DNA of 64,000 bases from Glaciimonas soli. GTDB lineage: Bacteria; Pseudomonadota; Gammaproteobacteria; Burkholderiales; Burkholderiaceae_D. Position 1 is the first letter of the stretch. Each line of letters opens with the position of its first letter. Position numbers and translations under genes: made by a program. The stretch lies in the NCBI RefSeq assembly GCF_009497155.1, contig NZ_WINI01000001.1, positions 868,001 through 932,000 of the forward strand. The letters run 5' to 3'. The notes under the pieces are model-generated. The model ran no database searches and had not been told where the DNA came from. It was given only the letters and a program-made list of their open reading frames with translations. Positions 42,527 through 51,477 of this stretch are shown here, one piece after another.

Positions 42527-45334
42527 CTACTTCCCAAAATGATAATTAAACTCCAACCACCCTTCCCGACCATAAGGATTGTAATTCCCCACCGGGTAAA
42601 ACGGCCACCCGGCACTACTATCCTGCTTAACCGAATTAAACACATTATTCACAATCAGCGACACTGAAGCTGCCGGTGTAATCTGATAATTAACACTGTA
42701 ATTAACCAAAGCAAACGGCGAAATACGTGAAGTCTGATTTGCGTTTGGCAAACTGCCATAGCGCGTTACCTGCACAGTGTTCGTCCATTTATTCAATATC
42801 CACGTCACACTCGCATTGACCTTAGAACGCCAATCCGGGTTAGTCAGGGAGTCACGCAGATTTTCATCCGGGTCATTAGCGAACTGTTTGTAATAATGGC
42901 TGAGTACCAATGTGCTATTCGCCTTCAATAAAAAAGTCCCTATATCGCTGGTTTTGATGCGCCATTTGGCACTCAAATCGATCCCGCTGGTACGCTCTTG
43001 TGCGGCATTAATCGGATTAACCAAAATATCCTCAATCGCATTCGGATTTAATGGTGCGTTGGCAGGATTGCGTATCACCCGCGAGATCGCATCAACGCAA
43101 GTCGGTGAATTGATATCCAACACACCAGAGCGACAATTTGCTTCGTTGTGCAAGATCGTATCGGGGTCCAGATTTGTCACGAGATTATCGATTTGAATGC
43201 GCCAGAAGTCAGCTGACACATCAAAGTTGGAAGTCGGCGACCACACCACACCATAACTCCATGATTTGCCATCTTCCGGCTTCAAATCTTTGCTGCCAGT
43301 CTGAATATAATTGGCACCCGGCGAATAATTATTGTACGAACAACCAGCCAGCGGTTGACCCGACAATTGGCACAGATAGTAATCCGTGGTCGACGCATAA
43401 TAGCCACGCGTGACTGAGGAATAAATGTAGTTCATATCCGGCGCGCGGAAACTGGTGGCGAGATTACCGCGGAATAGCAGCGTGTTAACCGGGCGAAATT
43501 CTATCCCCATGTTGTAGGTAAATTTTCCATCGTTACGTCCGGCAAAGGAATAATCATCGTAGCGACCTGCGACTGTGGTGATCAACTCTTTGGTGATCGG
43601 AATATTCAACTCCGCACCCAAGGCGTAACGTTTGCGCGAACCACTTGCTCCTTCCGCTTCACTTTGATTATAAAAAACACCTTGGTTAATTAACGGGTCT
43701 GGCGTGTTGCTGAAACCTTGGCTGCCTAGTTCTGCCACACCGGCTAATCTCACCGGACCTGCTGGCAAATTAAATAGTTCACCGTTAGCAGTTAAGCTTA
43801 AGGTTTGCGTCCATGATTTATTCTGGCTAGTCGCCACACCAGTAATCGAATTGAATTGCGCAGGTGTCAACGGTTGATAGAAATTGTTTGCGTTGGGCGC
43901 ATAAATCGCCACACCGTCACTATTCACACCGAGTTTGGGACCAAGAAAAAAGCTATCTACATTACTCAACAACAGTGGGACGCTGGCACGGCTGCTATAT
44001 CCCGAAATGTTATAAGCCGCTTCATAATTCCAGGTACTACCAGGAATATCGCCACGCACACCGACAGACCAGTTGGCCGCGGTGTCATCCCATTTTTTAT
44101 CATAACGATCAGCGCCGCCGATTTCTTCCGGTGCGATACGGCGATACCAGCTCTCGTCATTACCCGTATTTTGATTATAAAAATAACCGTTGCCTGCACC
44201 TTCGGAAGTCCAGTTAGGCCCACGGGTATTATTTTTGGTGGTATTAAATCCCACCATAAAATCACTGAATACTTCTGTCTTAGGCGATATTCCAGATAAC
44301 TGATAAGTCAGCGCACCATAGAGGTTTTCACTTTGATTCGCGGTCTCGGTTGTCCAATAAGACGGTAAGGCTTTGCCACTGCCGCAATACGGACCTTGGC
44401 TTGACTGTACCATGACAAGACTATGATCGAATGAATTTGCTAAGCCGCCACATCCTGCGCCGCCAGGTGTGATGTAATTTCCCGTGTCGACATTAAGCTG
44501 GGAATTTGTCCGCCGTGGTGTGGTGCCATCAAGGGTTTCCGAAGACATGAAATCACGCTGCCGACTCCAGATTGGCTGCCGCTGACTAATCTCAACACCA
44601 AACAATCCAGTCAAATCGCCTGACGTACCACCACCCGAAAACTGTATCCTTTGATTGGCACCGCCACCGGCCTGCGTGCCACCGGCTTTCACATTGATGT
44701 CATAGCCACTGATTTCTTTTTTCAAAATGATATTGACCACACCGGCAATCGCATCAGAACCGTAAATCGCCGAAGCGCCGCTGTTCAATATCTCGATACG
44801 GTCCACCAAGGCTGAGGGAATATTTGCCAGATTGACGAAATTGACGGATCCGTCATAGGCCACAGGATAATCTGCAACGCGCCGGCCATTGACCAGAATC
44901 AAAGTGTGATTAGGACCAAGACCGCGCAGGCTGATCGTATTGGCTGCCGGTGTAAAAGTATTTCCATAATCTGCGCCTTGCGTCATACCGGTATTTTGCG
45001 TCTGCGCGCTGAGAGCATCGTACACATTCCGAAAGCCCTGCTGCTCCAGATCGGCGCCAGTGATCACCGTCACGCTGGTTGGTCCCTCTTTGCTGGCGCG
45101 CGGAATGCGCGAACCAGTGACAAATACTTCTTGTACCTTTTCTTCAGCAACCTTCTCTTCTTTGACAGGAACAGGCGGTGTCGCATCGATTGAAACTGGT
45201 GTCGCCGAACCCGGTACTGATGCAGGTGACTCCGGCGATGATTGTGCATAACTGGCAGCCACGCCACTAATGGTTATATAAAAGACAACTGTATTAATGA
45301 GATTACTACGCAACGACAATTTCCAGTGACTCAT
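42527..45334 (-). CDS. TonB-dependent outer-membrane receptor
   Basis: The 935-residue protein has a signal sequence, a TonB-box/linker with EKVQEVFVTGSRIPRASKEGPTSVTVITGADLEQQGFRNVYDALS, a plug domain with NTISLRGLGPNHTLILVNGRRVADYPVAYDGSVNFVNLANIPSALVDRIEILNSGASAIYGSDAIAGVVNIILKKEISGYDINVKAGGTQ, and a long barrel ending in WLEFNYHFGK (terminal aromatic residue). This is the plug style of receptors taking up larger organic ligands. The ligand is not identifiable, and no Fur box is evident upstream. It stands alone. Confidence 0.9.
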   Translation of the reverse strand: MSHWKLSLRSNLINTVVFYITISGVAASYAQSSPESPASVPGSATPVSIDATPPVPVKEEKVAEEKVQEVFVTGSRIPRASKEGPTSVTVITGADLEQQGFRNVYDALSAQTQNTGMTQGADYGNTFTPAANTISLRGLGPNHTLILVNGRRVADYPVAYDGSVNFVNLANIPSALVDRIEILNSGASAIYGSDAIAGVVNIILKKEISGYDINVKAGGTQAGGGANQRIQFSGGGTSGDLTGLFGVEISQRQPIWSRQRDFMSSETLDGTTPRRTNSQLNVDTGNYITPGGAGCGGLANSFDHSLVMVQSSQGPYCGSGKALPSYWTTETANQSENLYGALTYQLSGISPKTEVFSDFMVGFNTTKNNTRGPNWTSEGAGNGYFYNQNTGNDESWYRRIAPEEIGGADRYDKKWDDTAANWSVGVRGDIPGSTWNYEAAYNISGYSSRASVPLLLSNVDSFFLGPKLGVNSDGVAIYAPNANNFYQPLTPAQFNSITGVATSQNKSWTQTLSLTANGELFNLPAGPVRLAGVAELGSQGFSNTPDPLINQGVFYNQSEAEGASGSRKRYALGAELNIPITKELITTVAGRYDDYSFAGRNDGKFTYNMGIEFRPVNTLLFRGNLATSFRAPDMNYIYSSVTRGYYASTTDYYLCQLSGQPLAGCSYNNYSPGANYIQTGSKDLKPEDGKSWSYGVVWSPTSNFDVSADFWRIQIDNLVTNLDPDTILHNEANCRSGVLDINSPTCVDAISRVIRNPANAPLNPNAIEDILVNPINAAQERTSGIDLSAKWRIKTSDIGTFLLKANSTLVLSHYYKQFANDPDENLRDSLTNPDWRSKVNASVTWILNKWTNTVQVTRYGSLPNANQTSRISPFALVNYSVNYQITPAASVSLIVNNVFNSVKQDSSAGWPFYPVGNYNPYGREGWLEFNYHFGK

Positions 45335-45684
45335 CGTGATTCCCTCTTCTTATGTTTTTATTTTTGAATTAAATATTGATGCAATGTCGGTGGGTTCGCG
45401 GCGGAACAAATGATTGCGTCCTCTTGTCACTCATCCGATTTGCATCTGCAGTTGGGCTGCGACATGAGCACCGTGTCACCCAACCGCATGTTGTTTCGCA
45501 AAGTTTCATTTATATATTTACTCAAGCATGAGAAACACTGCGTTACAAAAGAGAAAGAGGATATCGCAGCGATTGCGCAAACTGAACGACTACTTTTACA
45601 TATTCATATGCATAATTTTCTACATCGACATCAAGATTCAGTAGAATGCTTAAACGCATACACGCACAAAAATAAAATCATCTC
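45335..45684. other. Gene-free divergent promoter region
   Basis: This 350-bp region lies between the TonB receptor (minus) and GST (plus). A short open frame over most of it (45410-45691) lacks protein-like features and is not accepted. No operator was identified. Confidence 0.45.
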
Positions 45685-46308
45685 ATGCTAAAAATACTCG
45701 GCAAATCAACTTCGATTAACGTCCGCAAAGTGTTCTGGACTTGCGCAGAAATTGGCATTCCGTTTGAACATGAAGATTGGGGTACGGGCTTTCGCTCAAC
45801 GCAGGTTGCGGAATTTCTCGCACTTAATCCCTCAGCGCTGATACCAGTGATCAAGGATGATGATTTCGTGCTTTGGGAATCGAATGCGATCTGTCGCTAT
45901 TTATGCGTAAAACATCAGCGCACGGACTTATTGCCTGACGCGCCAAAAGGGCGGGCTGAAGTAGAAAAATGGATGGATTGGCAGGCTACGGAATTGAACA
46001 ATGCATGGCGTTACGCCTTTATGGCCTTGGTGCGCAACAGCGCGGCGCATAACGATCCGCATCAGCTTGCCAACAGCATCGAAAGCTGGAACAAGCACAT
46101 CGGCATCCTCGATCAACAGTTGCAAGCGAGCGGCATGTTTGTCACCGGCAGCAACTTCACAGTGGCCGATGTGGTATTGGGTTTATCTGTTCATCGCTGG
46201 TTTGCAGCGCCAATACAACGTCCGGCATACGCTGCCGTTTCTGCCTACTACCAACTCCTGAGCGAACGTGCGGGATTTATGCAATATGGCCGTAATGGGA
46301 TACCTTGA
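45685..46308 (+). CDS. Glutathione S-transferase
   Basis: The 207-residue protein has the GST layout: thioredoxin-like N-domain (LKILGKSTSINVRKVFWTCAEIGIPFEHEDWGTGFRSTQVAEFLALNPSALIPVIKDDDFVLWESNAICRYL, with the cis-Pro region and the Glu-Ser glutathione site at about 66-67) and an all-helical C-domain with GSNFTVADVVLGLSVHRWF (the N-capping box). It conjugates or thiol-reduces unknown electrophiles in the cytoplasm. The stop overlaps the region where the following MFS gene starts. Confidence 0.93.
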   Translation: MLKILGKSTSINVRKVFWTCAEIGIPFEHEDWGTGFRSTQVAEFLALNPSALIPVIKDDDFVLWESNAICRYLCVKHQRTDLLPDAPKGRAEVEKWMDWQATELNNAWRYAFMALVRNSAAHNDPHQLANSIESWNKHIGILDQQLQASGMFVTGSNFTVADVVLGLSVHRWFAAPIQRPAYAAVSAYYQLLSERAGFMQYGRNGIP

Positions 46309-46310
46309 AC

Positions 46311-47657
46311 ATGTCCATATCCAGCGGATTAGTAGCGCGCTTACGACACGTTGGATTATCGTTTATCCCGTTATTGCTCAGCGATGCGCTGACGTGGGCA
46401 GCGCTGATGGTGGGTTACGTTGCACTGCCTTGGTGGATCGCCACCGAAGGCGGCGCGCGTGATTTGGCGTTGTATGGCATCGTCATTTCTGCTGCCACCA
46501 TCATCACGATGCCGCTGTTATCGCCGTTTGGCGATCGTTATGCCAAACGCTCGCAAATTGTGTTTGGCCTTGCCGCATTAACGTGCGGTGCTTTGCTAGT
46601 CGCGCTAGCGGCAACGTTGTGGCATTACAGCTTGCCATTTTTGATTGCGACAGGACTACTCACTGTAATTGCCTACGCATTCATCATGCCATCCTCAATC
46701 AATATCGCAGCAGAATTGGTGCCATCGGAACATCTTTCGGATGCGTTAAGTTTACAAAAAACTGCACAAGCGATGGGACGTATAGCTGGCCCGGCATTAG
46801 CTGGTGGCGTGCTGGCATTGGGTGGAACGAAGGCGACGTTTTGGCTTTCATTCATCTTGCTCATCAGCGCAGCATTGCTAGCAACCCGGATTCCGACACA
46901 TAGCAATGAACATGAAGACAAACATAGCGCGGTTGCCACAGCCGGAAAAACAATCGGCGCGATCGGTGCTATGGCGCATTGGTGGCAAGAATTAAGAGTC
47001 GGCTTACATGCCAAGTGGACTATCCCGATGGATAGAGGCTGGACGCTGGTCAACTTTATTTCATGGATATTTTTAGGCCCGGCGTTCACCATGTTAGTCC
47101 CGCTCAAAATTAAATCGCTGGGGCTATCCGGTGGTTGGTTAGGCGCTTGCGAAGCAGCGCTGTCGATAGGCATGTTATTCGGTGCGCTATGGATCTCCAA
47201 CGCACTGGCACACCGTTTTGGTCGTTATCGAGTACGCGTGGCTATCGCGATGGCAGAAGGCCTGGCGCTGGCTGTTGTCGGCTATGCCAGTTCACCGTGG
47301 CTCTTAGTCATGGCCTTTCTATGCGCCGGTATCGCCAATGCAACCTTCGTGCTGGTTGGACAAACGCATCGCACGCTGGCTGTGCCGAAAAACTTCCGTG
47401 TGCGTATGACCGCCGTCAATATCATGACGACCAACATTGCCGGCACACTGGGACCGGCCATCGCTGGCATCGCCTTGCTACACTGGCACCTGAACACGGT
47501 CTACATCACCTTTGGCGTGCTTGCCGCCCTGAGCGCTGGCGCATTTATGTTTGTACCGCGTGTGCGTGAGTTTCTGGAACTTGAGCACCATGAAGTTAAA
47601 GATTGGTATGGGCATCAGTATCCGGAGATTTTTGCTGCGCAAGCATCCAAACAATAG
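46311..47657 (+). CDS. MFS transporter, DHA3-like
   Basis: ATG 46311 (448 residues) directly follows the GST stop (46308); a TTG at 46305 is the alternative. The protein has about 12 helices and MFS motifs such as FGDRYAKRSQIVFGLAAL (about 65-83), YAFIMPSSINIAAELVPSEHLSDALSLQKTAQAMGRIAGPALAGG, and LAHRFGRYRVRVAIAMAEGLAL in the second half, plus a long cytoplasmic middle loop. The nearby GST suggests export of conjugates or toxic compounds, but this is inference. Confidence 0.88.
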   Translation: MSISSGLVARLRHVGLSFIPLLLSDALTWAALMVGYVALPWWIATEGGARDLALYGIVISAATIITMPLLSPFGDRYAKRSQIVFGLAALTCGALLVALAATLWHYSLPFLIATGLLTVIAYAFIMPSSINIAAELVPSEHLSDALSLQKTAQAMGRIAGPALAGGVLALGGTKATFWLSFILLISAALLATRIPTHSNEHEDKHSAVATAGKTIGAIGAMAHWWQELRVGLHAKWTIPMDRGWTLVNFISWIFLGPAFTMLVPLKIKSLGLSGGWLGACEAALSIGMLFGALWISNALAHRFGRYRVRVAIAMAEGLALAVVGYASSPWLLVMAFLCAGIANATFVLVGQTHRTLAVPKNFRVRMTAVNIMTTNIAGTLGPAIAGIALLHWHLNTVYITFGVLAALSAGAFMFVPRVREFLELEHHEVKDWYGHQYPEIFAAQASKQ

Positions 47658-47682
47658 AATGACTAACTGGCGTTAAGCAAGA

Positions 47683-47702
47683 AGGACGCGATAAATCGCG
47701 TC
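47683..47702. terminator. Short hairpin between convergent MFS and cytochrome genes
   Basis: GGACGCGAT-AA-ATCGCGTCC is a 9-bp GC-rich stem 26 bp after the MFS stop. It lacks a T-tract. Confidence 0.55.
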
Positions 47703-47739
47703 CCTACCAATTCTACAGCCGTAGAATAACGACGCTCTA

Positions 47740-48384
47740 TTACTGCTTAGCCACAAACTCCGCCATCGCTTTAATATCGTCCGAACTCAACGTCGGATGC
47801 GGCGGCATGACACCGCCAGCGCCCCATTTTCCGGTACTGCCGTCACGGATAGAGGCTGCGATTTTCGTCTGGCCGGCATTATCACCATGATATTTCGCGG
47901 CGACATCTTTAAACGATGGGCCGACAATTTTATTGTCAACGGAGTGGCAAGCTAAACAAGCGTTTGCGGCCAGTAAAGCATTGACATCAATTGACTTGCT
48001 TGCTGCTGCTTTAGCTGGCACCGCCGCTGGCGAAGGGATGGCTGCAGTTGCGCCTGGTTTTGCATCGCCATACGTGACTGCCAGATATTCACCTATTTTG
48101 ATGACATCATCGTCAGAAAGCGGCGCACCATACGCATGCTGCATTTTGGCAGCTTCTGCGGTCCATTGCGTCAAGTTCATTTTGGGCGGCTGTTGATTAA
48201 TGTAATCAGCGGAATGACAGATCGCGCATTTTGACACTGCGATCGCATAGCCGGGAAGTGAAGACGGTTTTAGTTCGGCAGTTTCCTGCGGCAGCGTGAT
48301 CGTTGCTGCTTGCGCAGTGCTTACAACGCCAACCATACCGATAACGAGACAAAAAACCATGTATTTAACTGATTTCATTTTCAC
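47740..48384 (-). CDS. Di-heme c-type cytochrome, electron acceptor of the sulfite dehydrogenase
   Basis: The 214-residue protein has a signal peptide (FCLVIGMVGVVSTAQA) and two heme sites, CAICH (about 53-57) and CLACH (about 143-147), each with a downstream Met-bearing loop. Classical SorB has only one heme, so this cytochrome is larger. It lies 2 bp after the SorA-like gene, indicating a tightly coupled enzyme/cytochrome pair. Electrons from sulfite would flow from the Mo centre to these hemes and on to an oxidase. Confidence 0.88.
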   Translation of the reverse strand: MKMKSVKYMVFCLVIGMVGVVSTAQAATITLPQETAELKPSSLPGYAIAVSKCAICHSADYINQQPPKMNLTQWTAEAAKMQHAYGAPLSDDDVIKIGEYLAVTYGDAKPGATAAIPSPAAVPAKAAASKSIDVNALLAANACLACHSVDNKIVGPSFKDVAAKYHGDNAGQTKIAASIRDGSTGKWGAGGVMPPHPTLSSDDIKAMAEFVAKQ

Positions 48385-48386
48385 TC

Positions 48387-49634
48387 CTAAACGACAGTGA
48401 GGTTGATTGCTTCAACCACATTGCGTGCATAGCCGCTTGGATTCCAGCTCGCTTCCAATGGCTGAACTTCCCCACTTTGCGTAGTAGCACGTACCAGCAA
48501 ACGCATCGTCCCTTTACTGGACGGCGTCAGGCCAAGTCGCCATTCACGGAAAGAATATCTGCCCAAATCTTTTGCGAGCATTGCGCTCTTCCATGTCTGG
48601 CCATCGTCATCTGACACATCAATCGTTTTAATCCCTGCACCACTATCAAAAGCAATTCCTTTTACTTCGATAAACTTACCAGCCTGAATTGTTGCGCCAT
48701 CGTGCAAACTGGTAATGAAGGAACGTACTTTCAGCTTCCCGATTGGACGCGTTTTCCCCGCTGGAGAACCGGCCGGCACACACTGGCAATCGTTATCCGG
48801 AACGCGATAAGCGGTGGACATGAAAAAACCATCGAATACATGATCCAGCACTTCAATATCATTCAAATGCTTGACCCAATATGTGCCGAAATAACCCGGA
48901 ACAATTAATTTGATCGGATAACCGTTGAGAAACGGAATATCTTTTCCATTCATGGACCATGCAATGATGGCATCGCCGTTTTGGGCCAAATCAATATCGA
49001 TGGCTTTGATAAAGTCCGGTGTCGATGGCAATACAGGGCGATCAAGACCTTGAAAGCTAACCTGCTTCGCACCAGCCTTGATGCCAGCATGTGCCAGCAC
49101 CGCTTTGAGCGGCACTCCAACCCAGCGCGCATTGCCCATCGAACCATTGCCGAGCTGCGCCCCAAAAACCCGTGGTTCGGAAAAACCACGGCTGTTGCCG
49201 GAGCATTGGTTAACCGCGACAACTTCCACCGGCGGCGCAATCGCTTTCAGCTCCGCCAATGACAGCGACAAAGAACGTTCAACAAGACCACCAACTTTCA
49301 AACGATAGGTCTTGGCATCAATCGAGGTCGGAATACCCGCCAAATGGTAACGAACAAAAAAGGCGTCATTAGCCGTAATCGGGCCTTCGTTAAATACACT
49401 AAACGGCGTTTCCAAATGCGGTGGACGCGTGGTAATACGCATTAACGGTCGCTTTTGCGGATAGGCGATTAAATCACGTTCGCCATTTCCAAATGGCATA
49501 GTCTCCGTGGCAGTTGTGACGGTGTTGGCCGCAATGCTGCGTAATGGCGCGCTTGTCAACAATAATGCTGCAAGTCCGGTTTTTTGCATGAACGCACGAC
49601 GATGCTCAATAGAGCGATTTTCATTGGGACGCAT
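48387..49634 (-). CDS. sorA: Sulfite dehydrogenase molybdopterin subunit, SorA-like
   Basis: The 415-residue protein starts with a Tat-like signal (HRRAFMQKTGLAALLLTSAP). Two domains follow: the molybdopterin domain with VVAVNQCSGNSRGFSEPRVFGAQ (Mo-ligand Cys about 144), ARWVGVPLKAVLAHAGIKAGAKQVSFQG and VPGYFGTYWVKHLNDIEVLDHVFDGFFMSTAYRVPDN, then the dimerisation domain with GIAFDSGAGIKTIDVSDDDGQTWKSAML and WSYR-like FREWRLGLTPSSKGTMRLLVRATT. This fits periplasmic sulfite:cytochrome c oxidoreductase of the SorA/SoxC group. The adjacent cytochrome favours SorAB over YedY. No Sox genes are nearby. Confidence 0.88.
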   Translation of the reverse strand: MRPNENRSIEHRRAFMQKTGLAALLLTSAPLRSIAANTVTTATETMPFGNGERDLIAYPQKRPLMRITTRPPHLETPFSVFNEGPITANDAFFVRYHLAGIPTSIDAKTYRLKVGGLVERSLSLSLAELKAIAPPVEVVAVNQCSGNSRGFSEPRVFGAQLGNGSMGNARWVGVPLKAVLAHAGIKAGAKQVSFQGLDRPVLPSTPDFIKAIDIDLAQNGDAIIAWSMNGKDIPFLNGYPIKLIVPGYFGTYWVKHLNDIEVLDHVFDGFFMSTAYRVPDNDCQCVPAGSPAGKTRPIGKLKVRSFITSLHDGATIQAGKFIEVKGIAFDSGAGIKTIDVSDDDGQTWKSAMLAKDLGRYSFREWRLGLTPSSKGTMRLLVRATTQSGEVQPLEASWNPSGYARNVVEAINLTVV

Positions 49635-49829
49635 ATTGACTTCTCCTCTGTTTTTTTTCGACGCGCGATCGATTCTTCCTTCGTCGCTTTATTTTCACGT
49701 GGATAAATTCAAAGCTATACCGTAGACCACATGTGCCACAAATATCTGCGAAGACAGACGCAATAAATTACGCCCCACGATGCTGCATCTGCCAGGCGGC
49801 AAGTTGATGGCCGCATAAACCTGGCAGAT

Positions 49830-50651
49830 TCACATTGTAGTACGCTGAGCTTTGTCAGCCCACGTCAACATTACTTCAATAAACCGCTGCAACGTTGGGC
49901 GCACCTTTTCGGCACGTTCCGTTTTAAAGGCAAATGGCAACTGTTCTTCCATGTAAGTACATTGAGTCAACTCCAATTGCACCGCGTGTATATTGTTTTG
50001 TGGCTGACCATAATGGCGGGTGATGTGGCCGCCTTTGAAGCGACCGTTCAACGCATGGCTATAACCCTCTTTAGCTGCATCGGCCGCCACCTGACGCAAT
50101 TGCTCTGCCAATTCTGGCGCACAAGAAGCGCCGGATGCGGTACCGAGATTCAAGTCCGGCAACTGTCCTTCAAAAAAACGCGGCACAACTGAAGCAATCG
50201 AATGCGCATCCCATAGCATGGCGATGCCATGTTCGGCACGCATGCGCCGCAATTCATCGTCTAATTGCGCATGATAAGGTTGCCAATATGTTTGCACTCG
50301 ACGCGTAATTTCTGCTTCATCCGGGGTCTTGCCGGGTTGATATAGCGCTTCTTTGTGAAAAGTGTCGACTGGGCATAAGCCGGTGGTGTCTTGCCCCGGA
50401 TAGAGATTAACGTTGTCTTGTGGTCGATTGAGATCAATCACATAACGTGAATGCGTTGCCTCCAATACCGATACGCCCAGCCCCTTTAGAAAATCATACA
50501 ACAGTGGCATATGCCAATCTGTGTCAGCGATCTGTAACGCTGATGGCGTCATATTGGCTTTAATGTCGTCCGGGATATGTTCACCGGTATGTGGCATGGA
50601 GACCAGTAACGGCAACGTACCGCGGTGGAAATTGAATTTTTGAATTTGCAT
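49830..50651 (-). CDS. hutG: N-formylglutamate amidohydrolase (deformylase)
   Basis: The 273-residue protein has the HutG/FGase pattern: LPLLVSMPHTGEHIP (metal-binding His) near the N-terminus, DTDWHMPLLYDFL, HSRYVIDLNRPQDNVNLYPGQDTTGLCP, MLWDAHSIASVVPRFFEGQLPDLNLGTASGASC and HYGQPQNNIHAVQLELTQCTYM. It removes the formyl group from N-formylglutamate, the last step of the five-step histidine route. It is the last hut gene, about 830 bp beyond hutF; a toxin-antitoxin pair and a repeat copy lie between them. Confidence 0.95.
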   Translation of the reverse strand: MQIQKFNFHRGTLPLLVSMPHTGEHIPDDIKANMTPSALQIADTDWHMPLLYDFLKGLGVSVLEATHSRYVIDLNRPQDNVNLYPGQDTTGLCPVDTFHKEALYQPGKTPDEAEITRRVQTYWQPYHAQLDDELRRMRAEHGIAMLWDAHSIASVVPRFFEGQLPDLNLGTASGASCAPELAEQLRQVAADAAKEGYSHALNGRFKGGHITRHYGQPQNNIHAVQLELTQCTYMEEQLPFAFKTERAEKVRPTLQRFIEVMLTWADKAQRTTM

Positions 50652-50697
50652 ATCTGTGATTTTATTAATGAATAGAGATCAGAAAAAATCAGTGTCT

Positions 50698-50808
50698 TAA
50701 GTAATCCCGCATAACCGTTTAGACTAGGCGCCCCAGCGCAGACAGTACTTTAGTTTAGTACGACAAGACGGAGGCAACGACGTATAAACGGTTATGCGGG
50801 ATTACTTA
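50698..50808 (+). repeat. Dispersed structured intergenic element, copy B
   Basis: The outermost 23 bases (starting AAGTAATCCCGCATAACC) pair perfectly with the last 23 (ending GGGATTACTT). The core GACTAGGCGCCCCAGCGC-AGACAGTAC-TTTAGTTTA-GTACGACAAG-ACGGAGGCAACGACGTA aligns with copies A and C. It lies 7 bp past the toxin stop and 46 bp before the hutG start codon. Confidence 0.88.
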
Positions 50809-50814
50809 TCATTT

Positions 50815-51111
50815 CTACTCTCTTGCGTACCCTGCTTCACGCTGACTACGCAGTGCGAGAACAAAAACCGTATCAATTTCTACGATGTAGCGATACAAAG
50901 CCACATATCCTCGCTCGCGATAACCTATCACCAATTCTCGCTTGCCATCTTTTACAAGACGTCCGATAAGCGGATTATGTTCAAGTACAGCAATCGCCTG
51001 AATAATTTCTTGAATACGTGATGCGCCATTTTCAACTGCATATTGGGCAAAGTGTTCAAGAACTCGCGCTATATCATCCCCAACTTCTGGTGCCAGCTCA
51101 ATCTGTGACAT
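50815..51111 (-). CDS. RelE/ParE-family toxin
   Basis: The 98-residue protein has the RelE/ParE look: IELAPEVGDDIARVLEHFAQYAVENGASRIQEIIQAIAVLEHNPLIGRLVKDGKRELVIGYRERGYVALYRYIVEIDTVFVLALRSQREAGY, with basic residues on the last strands and an ending RSQREAGY close to ParE. Most members cut mRNA or poison gyrase; which applies is unknown. It follows the antitoxin by 3 bp. Confidence 0.9.
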   Translation of the reverse strand: MSQIELAPEVGDDIARVLEHFAQYAVENGASRIQEIIQAIAVLEHNPLIGRLVKDGKRELVIGYRERGYVALYRYIVEIDTVFVLALRSQREAGYARE

Positions 51112-51114
51112 CCA

Positions 51115-51408
51115 TCAGCCTTTATTCACTAATTTTCTGGCTGTTGGTAGTTTGGCTCCAACGTTACCTGCCAAATAATTTTCAAGATATTGACGCATTT
51201 CGCCCCATGGAATCGTCTTACCCGTAGCAACGATATTGGCATAACGACTCTCAGCAACATCATTAAAATTACTTTGTCGCTCTTCTTGTGCAATTTTCTC
51301 TGAGATGGCTTGAAGAATAAAATTATGCGGCGTCGTTCCTGCATGTTCCGCAGCCTCAGCAACACGCGCTTTCAGGTCATCCGGCAAACGAATCGTTGTG
51401 GTAGACAT
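51115..51408 (-). CDS. Ribbon-helix-helix antitoxin
   Basis: The 97-residue protein begins with an RHH DNA-binding fold, TTTIRLPDDLKARVAEAAEHAGTTPHNFILQAISEKIAQEE (about 2-43), typical of CopG/Arc repressors. Its tail (NFNDVAESRYANIVATGKTIPWGEMRQYLENYLAGN) is the usual toxin-binding arm. It is first in the operon, with GGAAC before ATG 51408 and a palindrome at 51448-51467 for autoregulation. Confidence 0.9.
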   Translation of the reverse strand: MSTTTIRLPDDLKARVAEAAEHAGTTPHNFILQAISEKIAQEERQSNFNDVAESRYANIVATGKTIPWGEMRQYLENYLAGNVGAKLPTARKLVNKG

Positions 51409-51447
51409 GACAAGTTCCAGTCGAAATTTTGTTTATATGAATAAAAG

Positions 51448-51467
51448 TGTAGCACAAATGTGCTACA
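51448..51467 (-). promoter_or_regulatory. Palindromic operator and promoter of the toxin-antitoxin pair
   Basis: TGTAGCACA-AA-TGTGCTACA is a 9-bp-arm perfect palindrome 40 bp upstream of the antitoxin. On the minus strand TTGTAG (-35) and TTTATT (-10) bracket it at about 17-bp spacing, so antitoxin binding would block polymerase. Confidence 0.7.
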
Positions 51468-51477
51468 AACTCCTTAT

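Noticed and set aside
45410-45691. 93-codon plus-strand frame before the GST gene
   Set aside because: Low-complexity, Cys/His-rich by chance, overlapping the GST start; no protein-like pattern.
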